Positions 1-10,873 of a DNA stretch of 64,000 nt are shown piece by piece; the first letter of the stretch is position 1; each line of letters opens with the position of its first letter. The position numbers were made by a program, and so were the translations under genes. The notes beneath the pieces were generated by a model that was given only the letters and a program-made list of their open reading frames with translations, made no database searches and was not told where the DNA came from. Origin of the DNA: Adiantum capillus-veneris (lineage: Eukaryota > Streptophyta > Polypodiopsida > Polypodiales > Pteridaceae); NCBI GenBank assembly GCA_014529385.2, contig CM043963.1, positions 102,404,912-102,468,911 on the forward strand, read 5' to 3'.

Positions 1-943
1 GGATGCCTTTGATTGTGGTTTCAATGATTGGTAATCTATTTTGGAGGATGAGCATGATTTTGGAAGTGTTTATTGTGAGGGGGTCCAAGAAAAGACTGTA
101 TAGTGTATCAATGGATCTCTGGGTGCCATGGAAGCATGTGAAGCTAAAAAGAACGACAAGTTCACTAAAGAGAATTGCATAGATTAAACCATTTGTACGT
201 CTTTTACATATGCAGAGACCGATGAAGTGCAGGGCATCTCGGAGATAGCACATGATATGCATGAATCTATGTTTGATGCTGATGACACACTTGCAGGTGT
301 AGATGTCACAGGGCAAGACAAATATGTTATTATTGATGCTTCTTTATCGGAATTGGAGAAAAGGACATCGTTATTGATGTTTCCTTAGCAGATTGTGATG
401 CATATAAACAGAACAATATCGATGGCTTTTCTGATGTACCTATGCAAAGGGGGTGCAGGAAGAGCCTTCACAAGGTATTAATGGATCTTTTGGTACCATA
501 GAAGCAAGCGAAGCAAAAGAGAATGAGGAAACATATGAAAATTCCATGGGCGAAGTTTTTTGTGTCTCACATTCTTGAAATGGCTGACGTGCAAGATATC
601 GAGGGAATTTCTCCTTGCATGCTTCCTCATGAGTTGCAAGAAGAAGCAACTTACATCTCTTTGACAGATAATGAGGGTTTTCAAGGCTCTACTAGTGCAA
701 AGAATAATCTGCCATATTCACGTTTTTACGAGGGTGTTACAAGTTAAAACTATTTTTCATGATCAAGTTGGAATCCCAAGTGAAGATGTCTCTGATACAG
801 ACACAGATTGCTCAAAGGTTCATGATGGCTATGAAGTTAGAGGTGGTGATGATGCTAAATCACCATGGGTATTGGAAGAAAAGATGTTAGTCCTTCACGA
901 AATCCATCCTGCACACATGACATGACACAAGCCATACGCATAA
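1..943 (+). pseudogene. decayed repeat-containing coding-like region, unknown
   Basis: I do not recognise this sequence. Short plus-strand frames here are acidic and polar and are interrupted by stops and frameshifts. An internal repeat is visible: the stretch at about 108-152 (coding for a string like INGSLGAMEACEAK) recurs at about 477-521 (INGSFGTIEASEAK). The offset is about 369 bp, a multiple of three, which favours former protein coding with a unit of about 123 residues. It ends at the target site of the L element, and the pre-insertion locus continues at 5292. It may be a decayed host gene or an accessory part of an older retroelement. Confidence 0.35.
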
Positions 944-948
944 ACGAG

Positions 949-2150
949 TGTTAGGTGCAGCGGAATGATTGTTTGCGCTTTGCTCAAGATGAGTGCTCCG
1001 AACTGTGCTCAAGGTTCCTTTTGTTCTTATGGAAGGTAGAGCCTTCCGTTCTTAATGAGAGAGTGCTATGATCACAAACAAAGTGAGTGCACACTATGTG
1101 TGCAAGTGTATAAGACTAAGAGATAGAGAGAGAAGAAAAATACGACACCAGAGACGTTGTAAAACCCTCCTCCGAAGGCCCCACTCTCGTCGGCGAGAGT
1201 GGTCTACTTATGATTGCACAAACTGGTACAAACTGAATGCATGTGACTGATGCAAGTCTAGGCTATGTTGACGACGACGACGGGGATGACGAGGCCGACA
1301 CTAGGGCAGAAATCTGCAATCTTTCTACTGCTATCGAAAACGCTATGGGCTCAAATCTACGACTAGTCCAAAAACGCTGATTTTGGGGGTTGTTTCTATG
1401 GGTCTTTGTCGCTTAAAATCTGCAGGTTTAGGGCTGAAAACTGATGGTCTTTCCAGGCTGAATTTGCTACTTTCTTAGGGCTGAACTTGCTGGTGCTTCA
1501 ATGCTGAAAACGCCCTGCTGAAACTGCCAAAAACGCTAGGTCTATGAAGCTTCTCAAAAACGCTAGGCATAGGGAAAAACGCCAGGTATGAGAGTTGCAG
1601 AAAAACGCTAGGTCTGAGTGTGTGGATGGCGATGATGCTGATGCAAAACGCTAGGCTTGGCTGGTCTTTGCTTCTGGCGATGATCTCCTTGATGAGAAAA
1701 CGCTAGGGCTGATTCTTCTTGCTTGTAGGAAATCCACCAAGGGTTCTTGTTGGAGAAGTTGCCTGTTGAGCTTGGCTCCTGTTGCCTCTTCTGCCAAATA
1801 GTGCTAGCTCTAGTTTGCTTATATACAAACTTAGCAAAATTGCCCTACCTACTTTCCAACAAAAGTCACTTAAAAATAATAAGTGAAAAATATCAAAAAT
1901 AGGTAAAATAGGCTAAATGCATTGGAAAATTCCCCTGATGGAATCTGATGGATTCTGATGGGAATATTGATGATCATGCTGTGTGTAACCGGAGGATATG
2001 CATCTACACTGAGTGACTGGGCATGCACGGTCTACGAATAGACTCACAAAAGTGCCAGATCACTTCTAATCTAGACTGATTGGACTGACTGAACCCTGAT
2101 CATGCTGTAGCTTGTCCACGGACACATAGGGTTGGATGTGTCACGTGACA
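949..2150 (-). repeat. 3' LTR of L element
   Basis: 1202 bp. Read on the minus strand it begins TGTCACGTGACA, a perfect 12-bp palindrome containing CACGTG, and ends CACCTAACA. It contains many copies of an AAAACGCT-type motif (about 1370-1700) and a GAC/GAT-rich run near 1270. Confidence 0.93.
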
Positions 2151-2163
2151 TCCCCTCCTTTTC
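2151..2163 (-). other. polypurine tract of L element
   Basis: The minus-strand reading is GAAAAGGAGGGGA, directly before the TG of the 3' LTR: the expected position for plus-strand priming. Confidence 0.8.
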
Positions 2164-2570
2164 AAAGTGAGGTACTGGTACCGAACTGTATGGCGTCGAG
2201 GGAGATCGCCAATAGCATCCGGAATCCTGGAAGGGACTCTTCGGCGGCCCACTCTGATGTGTGGGTCGTGCGGTACTTGAACTTCATAAAGGTCTGCAAC
2301 GCTTACTTCTTTGGGCCGCGCCAAAAGCGACGCAAAGTCTTTTGTGGCTCCTTCAATGCTTCAACTTCATCGAGAGTCATGCTTCTTTCTTCTTCAAGAA
2401 TCTCCATGGCTGAAAATTCATGAACCCATTTCCAACACAAAACCATGAACATACCTATTCCATGTAAAGTGAGTGGAAAAAATCTTGTCTTCCTCAAAGA
2501 CTATGTATGCAATGTAGATGAACAAAGAGACGGAGTGGCAAGCCGTTCACCACACACGCAAACAATGAGG

Positions 2571-3567
2571 TCAAACCTTTCTCTTATGATCTAAAGCATT
2601 CAACTGTGGCAATTCACAACGGAAATGCCCATGCTTGGTGCTCATACTTTCATGTGCTCGTTCTACGAATGTTTCATGCCAAGGAAGAGACATGGAATGT
2701 GACGTCCTTGAATGCATACTTTTCAGCTTTTCATGAACAATCCGCATACATTCGTGCTCATTCATGAGTGAAACGTGCTCAACGTACAATATGTCATGCC
2801 TAGGAAAAGGGATCACATAGAGACACTGACTAAAATACAAAAAACGATCACGAATGAAACACTCGTACAATGCGTGCGTATCAATCATGCGAATAAGACT
2901 TCCTTGGACCTAGGCTCGAGAGCCAAGATCGCTTCTTCCTGAATGATCGAATCGTCCTGTGGAGGTCCTTTGGACCTCGCTCGAAAGCCAAGATCGGTTC
3001 TTCATGATTGATCGAATCTACAACGAGGTTAGCTTCACTAGAAAAAGCATCCACTAACGCATCATCCTTGTGAACAATCACATCATCTTCATGCAAATCA
3101 TCATGCTTGTGAGAAATCACCACATCTGGATCATCATGCAAATCATCATGCTTGTGAGAAATCATATCTTGATCATGCAAATCATCATGCTCATCATCAT
3201 CATTCAAATCATTGGCATTCAAATCATCATGAGGCTTCTCATAATCATGCAAATCCTGTCTGTCATGCTTTGGAGAAGAAGAGACTGAGAGAGTCTCCGT
3301 TTCTTGAATCTCTTACATCTGTGCCTGAACTTGAGAAAAGAGTCGCAACATCTCTTGCATTCTTGCTCTGTTCTCACGATCAAATCTTGATTGACTTTCT
3401 GCTTCTCTTTCTTGGTCCAACTCCTCCATAGGAGTTAGCGCAATCCTTAACGTAGATGGGGAAGTGGGAGGGTCGGAAAAACCTCCTGGTGGGGAAAATT
3501 CTTCTTCGCCTCTCTCATGCTCATCACTTCCAAGCGAAGTATCCATTCCGCTTCGAGTGATGACCAT
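2571..3567 (-). pseudogene. L-element internal reading frame with HDDLH repeats
   Basis: Reading on the minus strand from an ATG at 3567, one frame runs to 2881 with a single stop at 3310-3312. The first part (about 84 residues, starting MVITRSGMDTSL) is charged and has a helical, Glu/Arg-rich C-terminal half, as seen at the N-terminus of some Gag proteins. After the stop the frame is strongly acidic and His-rich, with repeated HDDLHD/SHKHDDLHDD units encoded by an imperfect minisatellite at about 3070-3240. A further open frame of 105 residues (2571-2888) overlaps its end in another frame. There is no zinc knuckle, protease or RT. It could be a Gag remnant or an accessory protein; function unknown. 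Confidence 0.45.
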
Positions 3568-4052
3568 CCACTGAAGTCGTGGGTTCTTGTGGGTTCTTGT
3601 GGTCTTGGGTTCTTAAGTTCACGAGGAACTTGGGTTCTTGGGGGTCTTGGTTCTTGGGTTCTTGAGTTCTTGAGGTTCTTGCGGCTCTTGAGGTTCTTAA
3701 GGTTCTTCTTTCACTTGCAATCTGTGTTTGAGAAGGATCTTCTCTTCACCAGAGTTCTACTCCTTTCTACGGACGCACCCCTTGGCGGCCTTGCGCTCAC
3801 ACCAAGGTTGCTTTTTCCCACCTCACGTCGATTGACCGGCCGCTAAGTGCACGGTTTGCTCTCAATGAGTGAAAAGAGACACAAGGGGAGGCTGGACAAG
3901 CCCTTCTTTCTTTGGATTCCTGTCACTCTTCAAAAACACGATTAGGAATCGACACGCCCAAGCGAACTTGGGTTCGTGCGACCTCAACAAGCAAAAAAAA
4001 AATTATGTGGTTCTTGTGGTTCTTTCCTTGAGTGATACAGAACACTGCTAAA

Positions 4053-4064
4053 GCTCTGATACCA
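4053..4064 (-). other. primer-binding site of L element (tRNA-iMet type)
   Basis: The minus-strand reading is TGGTATCAGAGC, one base inside the 5' LTR that starts at 4066. Confidence 0.88.
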
Positions 4065-4065
4065 A

Positions 4066-5286
4066 TGTTAGGTGCAACGGAATGATTGTTTGCGCTTTGC
4101 TCAAGATGAGTGCTCCGAACTGTGCTCAAGGTTCCTTTTGTTCTTATGGAAGGTAGAGCCTTCCGTTCTTAATGAGAGAGTGCTATGATCACAAACAAAG
4201 TGAGTGCACACTATGCGTGCAAGTATATGAGACTGAGAGATAGAGAGAGAAGAGAAACACGACACCAGAGACGTTGTAAAACCCTCCTCCAAAGGCCCCA
4301 CTCTCTATCGACGAGAGTGGTCTACTTATGATTGCACAAACTGGTACAAATTGAATGCATGTGATTGATGCAGGTCTAGGCTATGTTGACGATGACGACG
4401 GGGATGACGAGGCCGACACTAGGGCTGAAATCTGCAATCTTTCTACTACTGTCCAAAACGCTAGAGGCTGAAATCTACGACTAGTCCAAAAACGCTGATT
4501 TTGGGGGGTGTTTTTGTGGGTCTTTGTCACTGAAAATCTGCAGGTTTAGGGTTAAAAACTGAGGTTTCTTTAGGCTGAAAACTGATGGTCTTTCCGGGCT
4601 GAATCTGCTACTTTCTTAGGGCTGAATCTGCTACTCTTTAGGGCTGAACTTGTTGGTGCTTCAATGCTGAAAACGCCCTGCTGAAACTGCGAAAAACGCT
4701 AGGTCTATGAAGCTTCTCAAAAACGCTAGCCATAGGGAAAAACGCCAGGCATGAGAGTTGCAGAAAAACGCTAGGTCTGAGTGTGTGGATGGCGATGATG
4801 CTGATGCAGGCTTGGCTGGTCTTTGCTTCTGGCAATGATCTCCTTGATGAGAAAACGCTAGGGCTGATTCTTCTTGCTTGGAGGAAATCCACCAAGGGTT
4901 CTTGTTGGAGAAATTGCCTGTTGAGCTTGGCTCCTGTTGCCTCTTCCGCCAAATAGTGCTAGCTCTAGTTTGCTTATATACAAACTTAGCAAAATTGCCC
5001 TACCTACTTTCCAACAAAAGTCACTTAAAAATAATAAGTGAAAAATGTCAAAAATAGGTAAAATAGGCTAAATGCACTGGAAAATTCCCCTGATGGATTC
5101 TGATGGGAATATTGATGATCATGCTGTGTGCAACTGAAGGATATGCATCTACACTAAGTGACTGGGCATGCACGGTCTATGAATAGACTCACAAAAGTGC
5201 CAGATCACTTCTAATCTAGACTGACTGAACCCTGATCATGTTGTAGCTTGTCCACGGACACATAGGGTTGGATGTGTCATGTGACA
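4066..5286 (-). repeat. 5' LTR of L element
   Basis: 1221 bp, partner of the LTR at 949-2150. Small indels separate them: an extra Leu/Gly-type repeat near 4560-4640 and the loss of one AAACGC unit near 4806. The terminal palindrome is altered to TGTCATGTGACA. Confidence 0.93.
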
Positions 5287-5291
5287 ACGAG

Positions 5292-5523
5292 TAAAAAGTG
5301 CAGACATCAGACTCACCTCCCAACCATAGAGCCAATACGAGCTCACTCTCGAGCCTAGGAGCCTGCAACCGACGGGCTAGCCTCTACCAGAAGGGCCGGT
5401 GCCCCATACCACCGAGCCCACACCAAACGGGTGTGCTGGTAGAGTTGCCAAGGGTCTAGAGTCCAAGTGTGGTAATCACACATCACACAAGATGTAAAGG
5501 GACAGCACGTGTCACAGATTCAT
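5292..5523. other. unassigned spacer
   Basis: Pre-insertion flank of the L element running up to the A LTR. I see no coding frame, LTR end or repeat in it. Confidence 0.5.
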
Positions 5524-6069
5524 TGTCGCAAAGTGATGACGTGGCGGACAGCAGAAACCCTAGTTTCTACCAAAAACCCTAAAATTCTTGCAAACCCTAA
5601 TTTTTGCCAAAAACCCTAATTTCCGGAAATCGCGGAGGCTATTTATAAAAGTATTTTTATAAAAAATGGAAAATGATGAGCGACGCAAATTTTGCTTTTT
5701 TTTTTATAAAAAAAGAGAAAAGACTCTCTAAGAGAGAGAGAGAGAGAACTAATGCTTTTTTATTTTAAAAGCTTTTGGGGCTCTGCTTTTGGGCATCCCT
5801 TGTAACCTTTAAATTAGTGGTGAGGGCTTCACTTCTCAGAGCATCTGGACGCAAAGTCTGAGAGTGAAACCCTAGCCACTCTCTTGTACTTTGATTTGAT
5901 TAATATAAAGAGAAATACCGAAAAGGGCACCAGTCTTTGGGGCCAATATCTCTAGGTACGGAACTCCGCCGGGCCACAGTACATCTATTGTGATCTGTGA
6001 CTTGTTTTGAAGTGGTTATTTGGTGCTGTCGCGGTTGATTCTTGACTTGGAGTGTCCAAGTCTGTTACA
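5524..6069 (+). repeat. 5' LTR of a family A element (copy A1)
   Basis: 546 bp, from TGTCGCAAAGTGATGACG to TCTGTTACA. It contains AAACCCTAA-like teloboxes at 5562-5625, a GA-rich tract, a probable TATA stretch near 5640-5670, and the block TAAAG..AAATACCGAAAAGGGCACC..TTTGGGGCC (5902-5945) shared with the B and C LTRs. A tRNA-iMet primer site follows. Confidence 0.92.
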
Positions 6070-6070
6070 G

Positions 6071-6082
6071 TGGTATCAGAGC
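6071..6082 (+). other. primer-binding site of A1
   Basis: TGGTATCAGAGC, one base after the LTR end, complementary to the 3' end of initiator tRNA-Met. Confidence 0.9.
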
Positions 6083-6140
6083 ACGGCCGATTTCTCTTCT
6101 ACGAGAAATCCGATCCCCGAATTTTTTTTCCGCGGCACCT

Positions 6141-6638
6141 ATGGCTTCAGGCAATGATCAATTGACTCCCTCTGCATCTGGAGATGCGGACAGGGATCAC
6201 AACGAAGATTCCGGCAGAGAGTATGGCCCGCCTAGGCCTACTCAGACGGAGCAGCAAGAGATGGAGCATCGTCAATTGATTGGCGATGCAACAAAGATGA
6301 TGCTCAATTTTGTCGAGGACCCGAAGATGGCAAAATATATGAACCAAATCTCTTTGGAAGAGGTACTGACGGAGTGGCAGAGAACCACAACACCACTCCC
6401 GAAACCCGCTCTCAAGAAACCTTTTGCCTCCAAGAAATATACGGAGAAGGAACTGGAGAACGTGGTTGATGCACGGATTGCACAGCTTTTCGACCTGCAA
6501 AAGAAAGACAAAAAGCACGGCAAAAAGCAGAAGAAAGGCACTGACTTCCCAGGATATTTGGGTCGTCGGTCGACATTCGACAAGGCAAAGAAACAGAAGA
6601 AGCGTGTTCGATTTGAAGGAGTACCCAGTTCTTCTTCT

Positions 6639-6670
<32 letters not shown>

Positions 6671-7331
6671 TTCTTACACTTCTTCTAACTCCTCGGATTC
6701 GAGCGAAGAAGACAGAAAAGGTAAAAAGCGAAGCAAGAAACAAAGCTTCGAAAAGGGCAAGAAAAAGGCAAAGAAGGCTACATCTCGCCCAGAGACTGAC
6801 AGTTCTACTAAGGACTTGTCTACAGACAGCTCAAATTCTGATGACGGAAACATTTATGTGAACAAGAAAAAAAAAAATTACAAAGCTAACCAGTATGACT
6901 TTCTCGAAGATAAAAGCAAGAAAGTCCGAGAGTTTAAGGAAGGTGGCCACTCGATCAAGTTTGATACTTTTTCAGGATACTCAGATGCTTCGAAGGCTTT
7001 GTCTTCTATACAGCAGTTTGACATTGCTTTCGCGGGAGGACGCTATTCAGAGCACTCCAAGATTCGGAGAGCTACCTCTTACTCTAAGGGGAATGCTCGT
7101 ACTTGGTGGTCCACTCTTCTTTTAAACAAGACTGTGCCAGTTGAATGGCTGAAATTTAAGAGGCTTTTTATTTCTTCTTGGTTGACTCAAGAGTTTGAGC
7201 GAGATATACGAGCTGCTTGGAACCATCTCCGGATGACCAAGAGCGATACAGTGAATTCTTACTGTGAAAGATTCTACAGCTCTTTTCTACCCGCCTCTTC
7301 ATTCAAGAAGATCTCGTTCAGAGAACAGATT
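6141..7331 (+). pseudogene. Gag of A1 (Ty3/gypsy chromovirus), 3'-truncated
   Basis: Gag builds the retrotransposon particle. I chose the ATG at 6141 because it lies just after the PBS and because other A copies start with the same MAS..DQ peptide. The N-terminus is acidic. It is followed by a Lys-rich segment and a pure Ser tract of about 16 residues encoded by (TTC)n at 6630-6675. A second Lys-rich segment follows, then the retrotransposon Gag core with the GNARTWW motif (about residues 316-322). The frame is open to 7400, but from about 7332 it is made of inverted B LTR sequence, so the zinc knuckle and all of pol are missing. This is the best-preserved A gag in the window. Confidence 0.88.
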
Positions 7332-8433
7332 ATTGAAAGTAGACGATCCAAACACTTAGATCAAACTCTCACAAAGCTATTCAAACCTGGCGATGACTGA
7401 AAACGCAGGTTTCCAACCTGATTTCGGCAGCATAATGGCGCCAGAACCACTGTAGATCAAAAGTACTTGTCTAGGACGGATTCCCTCGTAATTTTGAAGC
7501 TTTCTGGTGAGCCGTAACAGAAATTTCAGCGTGCTGTAATTCCCTGTTTTGCCATTGCCATGTGGCCAAAGCCCTGTCTAAGCATGTCAAGGCCTTCCTG
7601 AGGCTCCCCTGGTGTTCCCTTGCTGTTTAGGTGCGAAACCCTAAACGTGCAGAAAAACACAGCTGGCTGTAATTCTCTGTTTTGGATCATTTTAAGCGGA
7701 GCGAACACATCTACGTATGTCCCAAGGGCTCCCGCACACCATGGGACAGTTCCTCTGTAATTTGGACAGGTTCTCACGCGAGAAAACTCTCCAAGCTCGC
7801 AATTTTTCACAATGGAACTATGCGTACGTGTGGGGGATTAACAATTAGCTAATCCGGTATCTGTTCAGAAGGTTCTTGCCTTGGCTTATGTGCATAAAAT
7901 CCTCATAAACATAATCATCTGAGAAGCCTAACTATGGGACATTATGATATGTGCAAAGGGGAGAGGTGAGAGCAAATCATCGCGCTACATGAGACAAAGG
8001 AGAGGCAAGCTTTCCATTAAAGCTGTGAACCTGCACCCACTACTCACACACACTCTGTAGATCACAATGATAAAAATCAGACTCCACTCTCAGTTTTGGG
8101 TGCCCCCTCTTGGGATGAGAGCCTAGAGTGTGTGTGTTGACTTGTAGGTTGCTTTCCTACTGCCACGTGTCCAATTTGCTCCTTTTGGTTTAAACTGTAA
8201 TTCTCTAGTTCCCACCAACTTATAAAGTTGTAAGTGACTTGCCGAGTGGTCCAAATTCCATCTGGCGCACACAGGCTTCCATACTCATGAGAATTCAGTG
8301 CTAACTGGCTCGACCAGTCCCAGACTGACCGAGCTAGTCTCCTAATGTGAGAAACCCGTTTGGCCACAGCCGTTTCACATTGGCCATGCAATGTCCACTT
8401 ACACCTTTTCAAGGGTTCCAGGGAAAACAAGTA
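7332..8433 (-). repeat. B-family LTR fragment, inverted
   Basis: The reverse complement matches the B LTRs at 35005-36345 and 46733-48074, from the segment ending GGATCGTCTAC through to the CCCTTGAAAAGGTGC block. Both LTR termini are missing, and the left edge cuts into the A1 gag. I found no TSD, so it is likely a rearranged fragment rather than a clean insertion. Confidence 0.8.
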
Positions 8434-9029
8434 ATTTGGTATGACTGAGTGCAAACTTATCTCAACCCCTATGAATCTCAGTCAGAAGTTGTCATAGTAT
8501 AATTTCCGAGATGTAATAGATGCTACAAAGTATCGGAAACTAGTTGGTTCTCTCTTCTCAACACCCGTTTGATGTCAGTTTCCCGGTGGGACTTCTCAAT
8601 TCTTTCATGCTGAAACCTACCAAGTGACATTTGGAGCAGGCTCTTCGGACGCTATGGTGTTTAAAGGCGACCGAGTCATTAGGCATTCACTTAGCGCTAT
8701 GTGGCTGGAGGTACTCGCCCTCTCGGTGTGTCATTGCTTGAAGTGCGTTCCCGTGGTTGTACATTGGCCGGTTTGTGCTAGAAGCTAGAGTACGAGGAGA
8801 TCCGTTGCGATAGATCCGAGATTTATTGGCTGCTTGATCCGGAGAGGAGGTTTGCTCACGGTTGCAGACAAGTTCATCACCTAATTCACCCTTTTCTACT
8901 GCACCTTTGGCATGTTCAGTATGTTCTTTTCCATTGGCATGCGGTGCCCTCCCGTTGGATGCGGTCTGGGGGTGGTCTTAATGTAGGAGGGCCATGTTGT
9001 AGCTTATGAGAGTAGAATGTCCTTGTGAC
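8434..9029. other. unassigned; C-like LTR tail at about 8915-8955
   Basis: There is no supported gene. The stretch around 8915-8955 (GTTCAGTATGTTCTTTTCCATTGGCA..GGTGCC) resembles the 3' end of the C LTR (GTTCAGTCTGTTCTTTTCTATTGGCACGTGGTGCC). The rest is unlike anything else in the window. Confidence 0.4.
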
Positions 9030-10509
9030 CAGAGCTGGTTGCACTGCCGAGATGTGCCCTTGCTCCCCGTAACCAAAACACTTCCCCTCTTTGAGATAGT
9101 CGGCTCACTGTTCTGCAGTCAAACGGGTTCGTGCATCCTTCTTTTTCTGGGAGTTCTTCTTCTTTCTATTGTCGTTTGTTGAAGTCTGTATGGTCCTCTG
9201 AGTCAAAACTTCATCAGTGGGGTAGGTCAAGTTACCCAAATGTATCGAGGATTTGTGCTTAGCATGTCCCATCTTGTTGTATGGACTCGGACTTTTGCTC
9301 AAGGCAGTAGTCTCGGATCTCTGTAGGGAGCCCACAACAAAACCGCTCAATCTATTCTTTGAAAGTGACCTTCTTAAACGAAGAGGTCGATAGAAAAGAA
9401 TCCCAAAACCTTTCACAATATGCATCCAAAGTGTCACCCTTGGTCATCCGAAGATGGTTCCAAGCGGTTCTCACATCTCATTCGTATTCCTGGGTCAACC
9501 AGGAAGAAATAAAGAGCCGTTTGAACTTCAACCACTTGGTCGGGGCTTCTTTCCTCAAAAGAAGAGTGGACCACCATGTTTGTGCATTTCCCTTCAAAAA
9601 TGATGCTGCCCTCTTGATCTTGGAGTGCTTTGAGTAGTGTCCTTTAGAGAAGGCTATATCAAACTGTTGAATGAAAGCCTAAGCCTTCGGAGCATCTCAG
9701 AATCCAGAAAAAGATTTAAATTTCATTGACTGTCCACCCTCCTTAAATTTTATTTTCTTTTTGTTCTTGTCTTCGAGGAAATCATGTTGGTTGGCTCTGT
9801 AAAAGTGTCTCTTTTTTGCATGATCGTTGGAGTCGAACTGTCAGAAGATGAATCCCCCGTAGAACTGTCAGAAACTGGTCAAAATCTGACCTTCTTTGCC
9901 TTTTTCTTGTTCTTTCCGTTTCTTGCTTCGCTTTTCGCTTTTCGCTTTTCGCTTTTTGCCCTTTCTGTCCTCCTTGCTCAAGTCGGAAGAGGAAGAGCTA
10001 GAAGAACTGTCGGAAGAAGAGGAAGAAGAACTCGGTAGTTCTTCGAAATGCAAACGCTTCTTCTGTTTTCGTGTAGTTGCAAAAGAAGATTGACGGCCCA
10101 AGTAACCGGGGTAGTCAGTCCGTTTGTTGTGCTTCTTCACTTGCTTCTTTGTGTCTAGAAGCTGATCGATTCTGGTCTCGACAACATCATGGAGTCTCAG
10201 TGAACATCCTCGGAGTAGGAGGTTTCTTGATTGCCGGTTTGATTGGTGTCTCAATGGCTTTCTGTCAATGAGTATGCACTTCACTTATGGGGTGCCGGGT
10301 CAAAAATTTTGCATACTGGGGATCCTTGGCAAACGGAAACATTTGTTTTGCGCACTCGTCAACTTGCTGTTGACGTTGCATCTCCATGAGTTCATACTAC
10401 GAGGGCCGAGGTGACCCGTACTCATTCTGCTCTAATCCGCTTGAATCTCCGTACTTCCTCCCGCTTCAGTGGTGGAAGATGGAGTTGTCTGATTCTTTTC
10501 GGAATCCAT
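9030..10509 (-). pseudogene. Gag of an A-like element (copy A5)
   Basis: Decayed Gag on the minus strand. The probable start is the ATG at 10509 (MDSEKNQTTPSS...). It retains the PGYLGRQSSF motif, a Ser tract, Lys-rich stretches and, near 9036-9081, a zinc knuckle reading CFGYGEQGHIS. The second Cys is replaced by Tyr and the last Cys is lost. Frameshifts break it into several frames. It is upstream-adjacent to a PBS and LTR that differ from the standard A type. Confidence 0.72.
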
Positions 10510-10560
10510 AGGTGCTGTGAGAGGAAGGATCGGATTTCTCGGTAGAAGAGAAATTGGTTG

Positions 10561-10574
10561 TGCTTTGATACCAT
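10561..10574 (-). other. primer-binding site of A5, variant
   Basis: The minus-strand reading is ATGGTATCAAAGCA, a one-base variant of the tRNA-iMet site TGGTATCAGAGC. Confidence 0.65.
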
Positions 10575-10873
10575 TGAAACAAACTTGGACACCCCAAGTC
10601 TAATTTTTGTCCCGACATGAGAGAGATTCACTTATCACACTTATCACACTTCCTAAGGGCCCTTCTATTCTTACAAGGCAAAAGCAGAGCCCAAAAGCAG
10701 TTAAACTCAAAAGCACTATTTCCAAAAGCAAATTGGTCCAAACAATGCCAAAAAGCAGTCATCGCAATTTACGAAAATCCCGTACAGTTGTCTACGCAAA
10801 TCAGGAGGGTCCGTTTGTTCTACCACGTCATCATCGGTCCGCGTTTGTCTGGGTAGGACTGCCACGTCATCAA
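10575..10873 (-). repeat. short divergent LTR of A5 (5' LTR)
   Basis: About 299 bp between the A5 PBS and the next LTR. Its end (TTGGACACCCCAAGTC) resembles the standard A end (TTGGACACTCCAAGTC). The rest, including several AAAAGCA repeats, is different and much shorter, and it lacks the conserved CCGAAAGGGGCGCC block. The outer boundary is unsure because another element starts there. Confidence 0.55.

Larger units (their letters stand above)
949..5286 (-). mobile_element. complete non-autonomous LTR retrotransposon, family L
   Basis: Two direct LTRs (949-2150 and 4066-5286) flank a 1.9-kb internal region. The 5-bp TSD ACGAG is at 944-948 and 5287-5291. The complement of TGGTATCAGAGC (initiator tRNA-Met primer site) abuts the right LTR, and a polypurine tract (complement of 2151-2163) abuts the left LTR, so the element reads on the minus strand. 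The internal region has no RT, integrase or protease, only short frames, so this is a LARD-type element mobilised in trans. Related LTRs lie at 59176-60110 and about 48801-49926. Boundaries and TSD are read directly; dependence on another element is inference. Confidence 0.93.

Noticed and set aside
6147-6743. 198-codon minus-strand frame with Arg-rich run
   Set aside because: Antisense of the A1 gag Ser tract and Lys-rich segments.
7335-7400. Natural C-terminus of the A1 Gag
   Set aside because: The last codons are inverted B LTR sequence; other A copies continue with LPTEIRDH and the zinc knuckle.
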